Shown here piece after piece: positions 20,335-30,051 of a stretch of DNA of 64,000 bases. This DNA comes from Andalucia godoyi (Eukaryota > Discoba > Jakobea > Jakobida > Andaluciidae): assembly GCA_009859145.1 (NCBI GenBank), contig VRVR01000060.1, positions 1-64,000 of the forward strand, given 5' to 3'. The notes under the pieces are model-generated. The model saw only the letters and a program-made list of their open reading frames with translations. It was not told where the DNA came from and did not search any database. The number at the start of each line of letters is the position of its first letter. The stretch's first letter is position 1. The translations under genes and the position numbers were made by a program.

Positions 20335-21609
20335 TTATCTCAAGATTAAGTGAAGTTCTCTTAGCAACCTCCTCCTTTCGCTGTTGCGCAGAGAGGGAAA
20401 TTCGTCTCCAAACAACTGACGCAAAAGATTCACAATCTGCGGATTCATGAAGAGCGGTGGCATCGAAGAAGAGAGGCCACATAGAGCAACAGGATTCTGA
20501 TTGTTAAATCTCTGGTATTCAGTGATAGTGCGCTGAAATACTCCATCCATCGTGAGGTACGTATCACTTCTGGCTATACGCAATAGCGCCTTGGATAAGG
20601 TGACTTCTGTTGCTGTTTGGCCCAACGAGCATGAAAATAAAAGTTGAACGTTATGAAGGTCGAGAATAACACTGGGGCGTTGTCCCACACGACATGCGTC
20701 AATTACAATTCTCAGCACTGGGGCATTTCTTCGTCTGATCGTTACGATCGTCTCCTCTCTTTTTCTCTTCAATTTGGCAAGCCTTTTCTTCGCTTTGGAT
20801 CTTTCTTCTTCGCTTGCAATCCTTCGAATCCTTTCTTTCTCCATATCAATTTCGCGCGTCAAATTAGGACCCAATCGTCGTTGGATGAATGCATCAAGCC
20901 TGGTCGCAAACTTTTGGCAAAGATCCTCGATATTCACGTTCTGCCCATCCGATCCCAGAATAGATGTCTCGCCATTTTCACACTTGCCATGACTGCTGAT
21001 CATAAAGATACCATCTCTCTCTTTCTCATCCAGAAACATTGCATCAAGAAGACTGTTGAAGTGTAATTCAATCTGGCTTGCGTCTTGATTGAGTTTAATG
21101 ACGATTTGGTTTTCATCCAATCCAAAACGTTCCAAGAACTTTTTATAGTTCTTTTTTTCACTTTTGTAGTTTGGAAGGCGGTTTTGCTCACTTTGGAATC
21201 TGCCATTCGATATTATCACAGCAGCCGGGCGACTTTGGAAAGCAAGGCGCTCGTCACGGGCATCAATAAAATCGAGAATTGGTAGCCTTCTCATCGCGTC
21301 ACAAAGATCGGCTCTTTCCTCCATGTCACAACACTTGAAAACTCTTTGAAAGTATGCCACTACTCTATCTAAAATAAAATTCTGGAACAATATTGAGTTG
21401 TTTGTTTCTGAGAGAAGGAAGCTAATCACGGCAAAATGAGCAGTAATCTGATTTTGTGCAAATAGACGACCATTCTCGTTTGAGTGGAACAAACTTTGTC
21501 GAAGATCAGTCGTGCTTTTCCAAGTCAGCGAAGTCCTAATACGATCTTTTGTAAGAAAGAGCAGGCCTGCGTTGTTTCCACAATGGAAAAATGGAAGTTC
21601 AACATCCAT
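20335..21609 (-). CDS. Caspase-like cysteine peptidase (C14 fold) with a charged insert
   Basis: 424 residues, ATG at 21609, TAA stop. Residues about 126-310 follow the caspase-hemoglobinase fold: a first strand RPAAVIISNG, a strand ending in SSHGK with candidate catalytic His207, and a strand ending in IDACRVG with candidate catalytic Cys306. The DACR context is that of metacaspases and paracaspases. Between His and Cys lie 98 residues, longer than usual, because of a highly basic helical insert (about 252-295). An N-terminal 125-residue region and a C-terminal helical region (about 330-424) match nothing I know. There is no signal peptide. Likely an intracellular protease of cell death or signalling; specificity cannot be read from the sequence. 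Confidence 0.75.
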   Translation of the reverse strand: MDVELPFFHCGNNAGLLFLTKDRIRTSLTWKSTTDLRQSLFHSNENGRLFAQNQITAHFAVISFLLSETNNSILFQNFILDRVVAYFQRVFKCCDMEERADLCDAMRRLPILDFIDARDERLAFQSRPAAVIISNGRFQSEQNRLPNYKSEKKNYKKFLERFGLDENQIVIKLNQDASQIELHFNSLLDAMFLDEKERDGIFMISSHGKCENGETSILGSDGQNVNIEDLCQKFATRLDAFIQRRLGPNLTREIDMEKERIRRIASEEERSKAKKRLAKLKRKREETIVTIRRRNAPVLRIVIDACRVGQRPSVILDLHNVQLLFSCSLGQTATEVTLSKALLRIARSDTYLTMDGVFQRTITEYQRFNNQNPVALCGLSSSMPPLFMNPQIVNLLRQLFGDEFPSLRNSERRRLLRELHLILR

Positions 21610-21899
21610 ATTGAAGGTTCAGGTACACGAACGATGAAAATACGTTTGCCGTTCAGGAAGTAATAATAAGCTTTACGGCTTTTGTTGAGGAGAAAACAGC
21701 CAAGTACCGCATTCATCCCACGTCCCCTGCCCAGAAGCCCTCCTTCTCCAACAGGCTCAGGACTGAGGAACTTCCCCGGTCTAGCTCATTGGTTAGCCGT
21801 AACGACTGCACACGTCGGATGTGTAGCATCTATTTAGACGTTAGTCTGAAGTGTTTGTGTTAACATCATTCAACACCCAAAATTCCCCTACATCAGAAC

Positions 21900-23270
21900 C
21901 CGCTGAATTGCCCTAGTCGCCACTTGCTGCGTCGCACGTGGTCGTCAAAATCAACATCATGTTTGCAGTTAAACAAGGGCCGCCTATTACCATTCGTACA
22001 TGATGGATGAAATGGTTATAAAACTGGAGTTTTCCACATGATCCATACGAGCGGATCGTCCAGACATCTTCTTTAGTGGCTTCCACGAATCCAGGTTGGG
22101 ATTGACAGGACACTACTCTAATATTTCCTTCCAAAAGATCGCCTGCCTTTCAATCAAAGACGCGCGACGCCTGGGATTGATCGAGTCAAAGAATTCAGAC
22201 AATAGTTGGAAATAACTTCTCAGGAAGCCGTCTGCACCTCTCACTGAATGCCAGTTGTGTGTCTCCTGCAAATCAAACAACATTTGTACGCGTTCAGGGT
22301 ACAACAGAAACCTCGCATCACAGCCAAGCACCGGAATGCCAGAGAGGAAAACGACAGAATAGCTGCAATCTTTTGACGAATCGAGAGCACTTGCTGCGAA
22401 GCGGAGATGTTTTAGTGTCGAGCAGCACACAGACGTTGCATAATCCAGTCCCAGCTGGTCACGAATGATTGAGGGAACAGTACGTTCACTCACATTCGCA
22501 TAGACACGGGAAACAGGTGGAATCAGACGGGTTCCAAAGAAGTTCGACCAGGGCAGTTTGTTGATCGCAGGCTTTGATTGGGTGAGATCAGCATCGGTAA
22601 AGTCATGATAATCCCGAATCTTAGTAGCAGATTCCATCGCAGAGCGCCCGTGCAAGATTTACGTTGACAAGAATACAGGCACAATTGACTTCGTGGATTA
22701 CACGAAAGACGCCAAGGCTGCAAGATACTTATGCACAACATGAGGGATACGAAGGATCACCGATGTCACCTCTACGCTCGAAAACAGACAGAGATTGCTC
22801 GCTCTTTCAAATAGAGGACGCATCAGCTTCTTCACTTCTTGAAGACACTTGCGTGAAGGGAGAAACGCCGGGATGCCATACATGAAGACAGACCACACAT
22901 GCTGCTGCAACATCATATTGATAGTTCGAGGAGGGAAGGCAGTGCGGGAGGCAAAGATCATGCGATTAAGGCGATAGCAAGAGTATCGGACAGCTCGAAG
23001 CATCTCCTGTTCCTGCTTGGCAAAGGAGAGATTGGAATCGAACCATACTCCAAGATATTTGAACGATTTGACAAAAGAGGTCAGACACGGAGTACCATCG
23101 AAACGGACAAACTCGATAGCAGGGGGCAGCTCCGCGTCATCCTCTTGCAAGCAGTTGACCAGCAGGCAATTGGTTTTAGAAGCAGAAATACGCAGTCCAA
23201 CATCACTCAACGCTAACTGAAGGGCTGATAGAACACACGAAATAGATGTTGTAGTTTGCCTGGTTTTTAG
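21900..23270 (-). mobile_element. Decayed non-LTR (LINE-type) retrotransposon 3' fragment
   Basis: Minus-strand frames 23270-22698 and 22655-22113 are in the same frame and separated by two TAA codons. The upstream part has the end of a LINE reverse transcriptase: LRISASKTNCL, then a block around FKYLGVWFDSNLSF typical of the region after the catalytic motifs, then a helical thumb-like region with many Arg and Leu. The downstream part is the poorly conserved C-terminal domain, and a shifted frame to about 21913 has a Cys/His-containing tail. The catalytic YADD-type region and the whole 5' half are absent, so this is a dead, 5'-truncated copy pointing toward the telomere. Confidence 0.75.
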
Positions 23271-23574
23271 ACGTCATGAAAAATGCACAAAAGTAGGGGG
23301 TTTTCCATGAAAATCCATGGAAATTGTGAAATCTTAGTGGGTAGACAAACTGGAACAATCTTTGGGTAAATACATTAAATAAGGAGGGGAAAGGAAATGA
23401 AGGAAAAAGGAAACGAGAAATGAAGGAAATGAGTGAGTTTTGAAAATCTCCAATTCCTTTAATGATATGAGTATAGGAATTCTGGGACTCACATCTCTGA
23501 ATAGCTATCCACTGGGTATGAGTCTACTATTTTCCCGACTCATGGAATCGGAGCAAATCTGATAAACTCCGCAT

Positions 23575-23694
23575 TTATGCTTTTTTTCCCGTTTACATTT
23601 CTTTTCTTCTCTTTATCTCTTTCTCTCTTTCTCTCTATATTTTTATTCGAGTTCTTTATTTTCTTTTCTTTTCTTTTCTTTTTCGTATTGACCC
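23575..23694 (+). promoter_or_regulatory. Pyrimidine-rich leader of the nuclease-kinase gene
   Basis: About 120 bases of almost pure T/C with TTTCT/TTTTC units, ending ten bases before the ATG at 23695. A similar tract precedes the decayed copy (27850-27900), so leader and gene were duplicated together. It may be promoter, 5' UTR or a splice-acceptor-like tract. Confidence 0.5.
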
Positions 23695-25725
23695 ATGAGT
23701 TCGTCCGATCCAAATGACAAGATTCAGGAGCTGCTGAAGCAATTCGAGCAGTTGAAGCAGGCAAAGGAGGCTGCTGAAGCAGTCGCTGAACATGAACGGA
23801 AGGCGAAGGAAATTGCTGAAGAAGCCGCTGAGCATGAAAGACAAGAGAAGGAGAGAGAAAGACAGGAGAAGGAGAGAGAAAGACATGAGAAAGAGGCAGA
23901 GCATCGAAGAAGACTTGCTGCCGAAGAACAAGCGAAGAAATCGGAAGAGCAAGCGAAGAGGTCGGAAGAACAGGCGATCAAGTCCCAAGAACAAGCGAAA
24001 ACTTCGCAAGAAAAATTGATTGTAACAAAAATCGAGCTTTTCGTCTCCAAGTTGTCACAGGATTTGCTGGCTTTGGGGTCGTCGTCGCGCAGCCACACCA
24101 CCAATTTGTATGCCACGGATGCTTCGTTTGACGATCTTTTCCCCTCCATTTCTTCCAATCTCCCGTTCTGGGAGGATTTCCAGGCAATGTGGAACGAGAC
24201 AGTGGGAACGCTGCCTCTCGACTCTTGCCCTGAGCCCCTCCTGCAAGACCAGCTTCGGTTGTTCATCACGAGATTCCTCTCCAAACACGGTGACATGCAT
24301 GTGGTGGACTTTTCGCGCAGTGGTCTCTATGGACAGCGGCAACGAGTGGATTTGCTGCTTTACATCGGCCGTCTGGCGGTGCGGCGGCCCATGTATCATG
24401 GAGTGAGTCTCGTTGTGGAACTCAAGGCGTCCGATCAACATGATGGCACCGAAAAGTCGAAGCTCTCCGAGGCTACCTTGCAAGTGTACCAGCGATTTGC
24501 GCACATCGTTCAGGAGTCTGGCATTTCTCGCCGTGTGTGCTGGGGCTTTGCGTGCAACCGGAATTTCATTGTCTTCATTTGTTTGCGCATTTTCGATTCC
24601 GAGTCTGGATGGGACTACGAACTGCTGGAAACTGAGCCCATTGCACTTCACGAGGACGGTATGAAAGGCCTTTGCTTCTTGTTGTCGAGTGATCCACATG
24701 CCCTGTGTGGGTGGAATGGCGCGCCGCCCCCAGTTGTGTCCACCTTGTCCTCTGGAATCTTGCGCTCACTCTCTGTTTCACCGAGACTGGAGCTGACTGG
24801 AATGCTGCAGCGTGCACCGGTCCATGGCATCGGGAAGATCGATGCTGTGGAGCTGGCGACCGCGACTCTTGATTCAACAACCTCCGTCGTTGTCAAGTGC
24901 TTTCCGGCATCGAAGCATGCGGAATGGACCACCGAACTAGGTGCACTGCAGGAGCTTTCCAGAATCGACTGGGGCCGTCATCGTTTCTGGGTCCCCACTC
25001 TCTTGCATTCCGAACAGTCCGATCAAGGAGCGATTCTATGCACTGCACCTATAGGAGTGCCGTTGCCACTTGCATCGTGCTACCCGAACCGCGCCCTCGT
25101 ATTCTGCACGAAACTTTTGCAGCAGCTGACCAGCATCATACTGCAATGCAGTGAGCATGGCATCCACCACATGGATATTTGTCCGCAAAACATCGTGTTA
25201 TTAGAGGAGGTGCAAAGCGACTTTCCGTTTCCCATATGCTTGATCGACTGGGGTGGTGCATCGTTTATCCAGAAGCACGACAAGAAAGAGTTTCACTACC
25301 ACGCTGCCTTCTCGCCCGACTGGCTGGACCTCGTGCGTGATCTGACGGATCTGACGGATGGCGAGCGACTCCAAGTGTGTCTGCAGCAGGCTGTGCTCAC
25401 GGCATTGTACCTTGCCATCGGCGATGTTCTCTCGTGGCTGCCTCCAGTGGCTATTTTCCTGAAGGAGTCGACCCATCGAGAAAAGCACACCCGGCTGCAC
25501 AACAAAGATGCATTGTTTCGAATCCGGTCGCGTATTCTGAACGATGTGCTGAATCCATCTCTTCCGATTCCCGCGCTGGACTCGGAGGAGCGGAGACCTC
25601 TGCGTTCCTTTTGGCAAAGACTGCATCGTGAGTTCCCCAGTTTGTTTGAGTTGAAGAAACGGAGCAGCGCGAGTGAACGGCTGGTTAGTCGCATGCGAGA
25701 GTTCTTTGAAACTGCGAATGGTTGA
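23695..25725 (+). CDS. Crinkler-type (CR) effector: coiled coil, PD-(D/E)XK nuclease and kinase-like domain
   Basis: 676 residues, ATG at 23695. Residues 1-110 are a long charged coiled coil with Glu-Lys-Glu-Arg and SEEQAK-type repeats. Residues about 150-300 hold a restriction-endonuclease fold with Asp219 and the E-L-K signature at 242-244. Residues about 385-560 form a kinase-like domain with Lys401 (VVVKCF), the catalytic loop HHMDICPQN with Asp494 and Asn499, and IDWGG with Asp518 as the metal-binding Asp. Nuclease plus kinase is the core of the Crinkler/CR family known from oomycetes, chytrids and other eukaryotes, where members can act in the nucleus on DNA or signalling. The usual LFLAK-type delivery header and a signal peptide are missing, so an endogenous role is as likely as secretion. 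A decayed paralog lies 2.2 kb downstream. Confidence 0.85.
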   Translation: MSSSDPNDKIQELLKQFEQLKQAKEAAEAVAEHERKAKEIAEEAAEHERQEKERERQEKERERHEKEAEHRRRLAAEEQAKKSEEQAKRSEEQAIKSQEQAKTSQEKLIVTKIELFVSKLSQDLLALGSSSRSHTTNLYATDASFDDLFPSISSNLPFWEDFQAMWNETVGTLPLDSCPEPLLQDQLRLFITRFLSKHGDMHVVDFSRSGLYGQRQRVDLLLYIGRLAVRRPMYHGVSLVVELKASDQHDGTEKSKLSEATLQVYQRFAHIVQESGISRRVCWGFACNRNFIVFICLRIFDSESGWDYELLETEPIALHEDGMKGLCFLLSSDPHALCGWNGAPPPVVSTLSSGILRSLSVSPRLELTGMLQRAPVHGIGKIDAVELATATLDSTTSVVVKCFPASKHAEWTTELGALQELSRIDWGRHRFWVPTLLHSEQSDQGAILCTAPIGVPLPLASCYPNRALVFCTKLLQQLTSIILQCSEHGIHHMDICPQNIVLLEEVQSDFPFPICLIDWGGASFIQKHDKKEFHYHAAFSPDWLDLVRDLTDLTDGERLQVCLQQAVLTALYLAIGDVLSWLPPVAIFLKESTHREKHTRLHNKDALFRIRSRILNDVLNPSLPIPALDSEERRPLRSFWQRLHREFPSLFELKKRSSASERLVSRMREFFETANG

Positions 25726-25744
25726 AAACAATCGGGCTTGCAAG

Positions 25745-26588
25745 ATGAGAGCGAAGACCGGGAATTCATTCCCACCGGGATCTCGAATTGTTGACGAGTA
25801 TTTTTATTTCACTGCGGAGGTGACAGTGAACATCATCATGCTACTGGAGGGATTTGTGTGATGCCAGCTTGCAGAAAGATCATCTCGGCAAATGCAAGGT
25901 TGCCGTCATCTGCCTTACACAGACATTCTCTGCCCATTCCTCATCGGTGAGAGATCGCTGGCTTGCTACATTCGTGAACGCCAAGAGGAGCAACACATCG
26001 GGATCAGACTCCATTGTTGTGTTTTTGGCAATGCGCGCGCTGGAAGAAATGGGTCCTGAAATGGACTCTGGCTTAGAACATCCGGCGTTGGCAGCGTTTT
26101 GCAAGGAATTTTACGCCGACCTGAACGCGTTGATCGAGCAGGACGGAATCCATTTTGCATTCATTGCCGAAGGGTGGGCTGGAACGCTGCTCAAGGCTGC
26201 CTTGTCGGAAAACGAAGCACTAATGGACCGAACAGCAGCCGTGTTCTTTTTCCAAGATGCGCTGCAAAAAATGGCTGCGGAAGCCAAAGTTGACGCCAAC
26301 TTCAAAACAGCGATTCTTCACAGATGCGAAACGCGCGAGGTTTTCCCTTTTCAAATGTATTCCTACGTTGATGCCAACGACTCATCGCCGTCAACTCCTC
26401 TTGAAGCAGGAAGTGCGTCTGCGGATCTCATTTCGGAGGTTGAGACAACAATGTCCTTGTCTTCCCCTTACAAGTCTCTGATGAGGATGGAGTCTTTCCG
26501 TCTTGAAGTGCAGACCGAGTTGGTCAGAATTTTAAAGCCCTTGTTTGATGTGGATTTCTCCCCCGCTCCCCGTCTCTCCGCTCGCTAA
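25745..26588 (+). pseudogene. Frameshifted hypothetical gene downstream of the nuclease-kinase
   Basis: A short ATG frame from 25745 ends at a TGA near 25859-25861, and a second frame, open from 25830 to 26588 but without an early ATG, continues with good coding character. One frameshift near 25835-25860 would join them into about 280 residues. The second frame has a hydrophobic strand (KVAVICLTQTF) followed by polar residues that faintly recalls a TIR-type or Rossmann fold, but this is not enough to name it. Alternatively translation starts at an internal ATG near 26028. It begins only 20 bases after the nuclease-kinase stop. Confidence 0.4.
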
Positions 26589-26981
26589 TTGGATCCAGTT
26601 TCACAGACACACGTATCTCGTTTCCGCGGTTTCAAAGTCCACTGCATTGTCAGATTGTCGAAAGACGACGCAGATTTGGCATGGGCAAGGGTCCAATGCG
26701 GGACAGTACCAACATGGATATGGCGTTCTGACAATCAGCGACATTCAGGAGATTCTCAGCCAGGTTCTCACTTCGTAGCACTATCGCACGATTTCAGTAG
26801 TAAACACTCTTCTCCAAACGGAATCTTGGATGAAATGGTGGAAACATTCACAGGTTGGTTGCTTTTGGATGGAGCTGCATTGGCATGGATTTATACGGTG
26901 GGATGACTGCACGGGGAACATGACATGAGAGACGTGGAGATACTACTTTCCGTTTACCGTGTTCGAGGGCGTAACGTTGGG

Positions 26982-27713
26982 CTAGAATTGCGGCAGGGTC
27001 CAGCACAGCGACTCGCAGACAATCGTTAGATTGGGGCCGCTGCTCGAGGATTGCAAGGTCCACTGGCCGTCGATCGCAGTCAGACGGCAGGTGAAATCGA
27101 ACCCGGTGCCTTGGTACGCGGCCATGCGGGATGCCGACAAGACGCAGAACTTGGAATTGATAGCTCCAAGTTCTCTTGATTCTCCGGTGGTTGCCGCTTG
27201 CCAAAACTCGGCGGGCGCGCCAAGTACGGCGGAGAACCACCTTGTGAGCACGGCGTCGTTTGCCAGCAAGGAGCGAATGTCGTGCGCATTGCCCGCGATT
27301 GCACTCTGAAGCGTAGAAACGTTCGACGACAGCACCTGCACAGCGTCAACCAACTGCTGGACCACGCCCTTGATGCTCACCCAGTCTTCATACTCGACAC
27401 ACTGGGTACAGTTGGACGCGGGGTCGCAGCCCGGAAGGCGCTTCTCGCAGTACTCTCCTGCCCAGTATCCGCGGGCATCGGAGGCATAGCATACGTAGGG
27501 CATGTCCAGGAGAGCGCCGATCACCTGGAACACGCCGTTTCCATTGCACACTTTGCGACTGCACGCTGGGATGTTCGCCGTGTCGGAGCAGTTCAGTGCG
27601 TCGTACAGCGAATACTTGTCGTGATCCAAGCGAATGTCCGAGGTGCCTTGAACATTCGCAAAGAAAAGGTGCAAGACACATGCGAGAAGAATCGCGCTGG
27701 ACGCTCGGAGCAT
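26982..27713 (-). CDS. Secreted Cys-rich protein of unknown function
   Basis: 243 residues from the ATG at 27713. The frame is open further upstream, but this ATG begins a clear signal peptide (MLRASSAILLACVLHLFF) with cleavage expected near residue 22-24. About ten Cys residues between 40 and 115, with a CNGNG motif, suggest a disulfide-bonded, EGF-like N-terminal region, followed by a helical segment (about 120-165) and a C-terminal domain with further Cys. It has at least two N-glycosylation sequons. There is no membrane anchor, so it is probably secreted. TAG stop. It is antisense to and adjacent to the decayed nuclease-kinase copy, with which its leader region overlaps. Confidence 0.65.
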   Translation of the reverse strand: MLRASSAILLACVLHLFFANVQGTSDIRLDHDKYSLYDALNCSDTANIPACSRKVCNGNGVFQVIGALLDMPYVCYASDARGYWAGEYCEKRLPGCDPASNCTQCVEYEDWVSIKGVVQQLVDAVQVLSSNVSTLQSAIAGNAHDIRSLLANDAVLTRWFSAVLGAPAEFWQAATTGESRELGAINSKFCVLSASRMAAYQGTGFDFTCRLTAIDGQWTLQSSSSGPNLTIVCESLCWTLPQF

Positions 27714-27901
27714 CTCGATTCTTGGTGAACTGCTGTATGGTAGAAGAGCCCAATGGGCGAAGAAAGGACAACAAGGATGAAAGATGGGGATTGGGATTTG
27801 AGATTCATAGCGACGCTGCGAGTTCGGGGATTTTCGGTCTTGCACGATTTGTCACTAAATTATTATTTCTTTTCAGTTTTCTTTTTCCATTTTCTGTTTT
27901 C

Positions 27902-29181
27902 AGTGAAGAGCTTGTCCGATCGAAATGATGCGATCAGCAGCTGCGCAAGCAAGTCGAGCAGTTGAATCGGGAGAAGGAGTCTGCTGGGTCTGCTCCGAGA
28001 AAGGAACGCCAAGAGAAAGAGCAGTCGCAGGAAGAGAAGCAACCGTTGTAAGAAGAATTGAAAAAGTCGAGAATTGAAATGTTTCCCGTGCAATTGTCTC
28101 GAGAATTTATTGGCTGTCGGATCCTCTTCGCGCAGCCGCGAGGCGAACTTGTGCACTTCGGTAACTTTTGAGTCCGTTTGTTGTGATGATTTCCAAACAT
28201 CGTTGCATCGTTGATTCAGAAAAACTCTTCCAAACCTCCACTGCAAGGTCGAATTTGAATAATTTTTTTACCCAGCCTCTCTCCAAGCACGCGGACGTGC
28301 ATTTGGTGGATTCTCGAGAATTGTTCTGTTCGAACTGATCCAACGTGTGGATCTTCCCTTTTGTCGAGGTCGCATTGCACAGATGTTACCGAAGTGCTTT
28401 GAGTCTTGTCTCGCTGGAAAGTCCAAAGCTTTTGTTCGAGGTGAGCGCGAGGTTTCGAAGTTGAATGCTGGCTTCTTGCAAGTGTACCAACGATTTGTCG
28501 CCCTGGTCGAAAGACAGCGTTTCTACTGCGGATTTGTTGGTCTTTCAACACCAAGTTCTGCAACCATCCGAGCGTTTGGGATTATGATTTACTTCAAATA
28601 CAACTCGTTGCAATCAACTCCGGAGGGTTGCATGTGCTCTCGTTTTTGCTGTCTTGCGAATCGCAGGCTTTCGGCGCGTGTTACAGCGCCCCACCGCCTG
28701 TTTTTTCCCCAGCCTCTTCTGCGATGATCAGTTCGTTATTCTTTATCGCTTGCATCTTTGCTCCGCAGTTCTCTCTTGTTCACTGCTTCTTTTTCAACTC
28801 GCTGTCGCTGTGTTTTGTTGCCACGAGATCGGATGGACATCTGTTTCCCAAAAAAAAATGTTCTTCTGAATGAGCTTCATGAGAAGATTCAATGTCTGCC
28901 CTGTTGAATTCATTGTGGCGTGCTTCTTTCGTTCCAAAGTGGAACGACGAGTTTCAATACCATGTTCCGTTCTCATCAGGATGCATTCACTTGCGAGTTT
29001 ATCCGATGTCGAACGATTGAAAATCCGTTTGCGGGAAGTGATTCTGACAGCCATGTATCTTGCGTTTTGTGACATGCTCTCCTGGCTCGCGCCGATGGCC
29101 GTTGTGCTCTCCGAAAACTGTTTCCAAGTTTCGCACACTCGTTTACGAAAACGAAAGCGGTCTTGTTGGATGTATTGGTGA
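27902..29181 (+). pseudogene. Decayed second copy of the Crinkler-type nuclease-kinase gene
   Basis: The start region aligns with that of the intact gene at 23695, but the ATG is lost (GAAG replaces the ATGAG context near 27905). Recognisable pieces occur in order in changing frames: the coiled-coil start (about 27935-28050), the GSSSRS segment (about 28118), a SLSKHADVHLVD-like segment (about 28278), a TLQVYQRF-like segment (about 28475), and the C-terminal LTAMYLAFCDMLSWL segment (about 29045). Many indels and stops make it non-functional. Gene order and leader match the intact copy, so it arose by tandem duplication followed by decay of one copy. Confidence 0.8.
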
Positions 29182-30051
29182 TCCTCTTCGTGTGCTTTTC
29201 CAAAATGAAAGAATCATTTCTCATCTTTTTGATTGAAAAAGCCAAGTAGAGTGGTCATTGCAACGACAGTTCGAATTTGAGATTCTTGCAGGGCAATAAG
29301 AATTGTCTGGCAACGCCCATTTTGAGTTTACAAATTGTTTCTTTTCGTTGAATGAGGAAACAGAATCGCAGTGTGCCTTGCGAGATTTTTGCGTCCAACA
29401 GCTCAGCAGCCATTCAAGAAATCCACAATGCAATTGTGCATTTCGCTTTTTCTCGTGTTAACGTCGTTCAGATGATATCCGCACCGGAATCTTACAGTGA
29501 GATCATCTCAACTTACACATATCAATTGCGAACGGTGAATGGCAAGGTGCAGGGCAATTTTTGCAGAAGCACCTGGCATCTGTTTTGGTTGATTTGAACA
29601 GTTGCAGAGGTCATGATCTCTTTGATCTTTTCCTGTCAACAGCTCAATTCAAATCTTAAAGTTTGGAGAAACGTAGTCTAAGAAACTTGCATTTGCTGGT
29701 CAAATTTGACCTCCGCTGTTGAAGACTATTTTAACATAATCAGAACTTTTGGGTGGTGACTGTCACGATCGAGAGTCATCACAATTTAATGAGAAGACTT
29801 GCCGACGATGCTCGATAAATGATGACCGCGAGTGCTCCATTCTGCTGAAGGTCTTATCTGTTTTCCGTTCCAGCGACGTGGAGCTTCCGAACATCGTAAG
29901 CATGGGAGATGCCTGCTGTAGTCGACATCGCGGCCAGCATCGAGAGCTCCGAGTGAGCACTCTGCGCGCTCCTCCGTCACTTTTTCAGCGTCGTTTCGGC
30001 GTGCTTCTTCGTGTTTTTTTCTTTGCAAATTGCAGTTTCTACGATTCCACA
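29182..30051. other. Non-coding stretch with a weak relic ORF
   Basis: An 81-codon plus-strand frame at 29352-29597 has protein-like composition and may be part of the decayed gene block. The remainder to 30051 is the leader of the WD40-kinase gene, with a C/T-rich tract at about 29960-30050. The open frame continues upstream of 30052 to 29749, but without a good start or conserved sequence. Confidence 0.4.

Noticed and set aside
21776-21850. tRNA-like sequence with a possible A box (TAGCTCATTGG)
   Set aside because: No B box (GGTTCGA-type) or acceptor stem pairing could be found downstream, so it is not called a tRNA or SINE.
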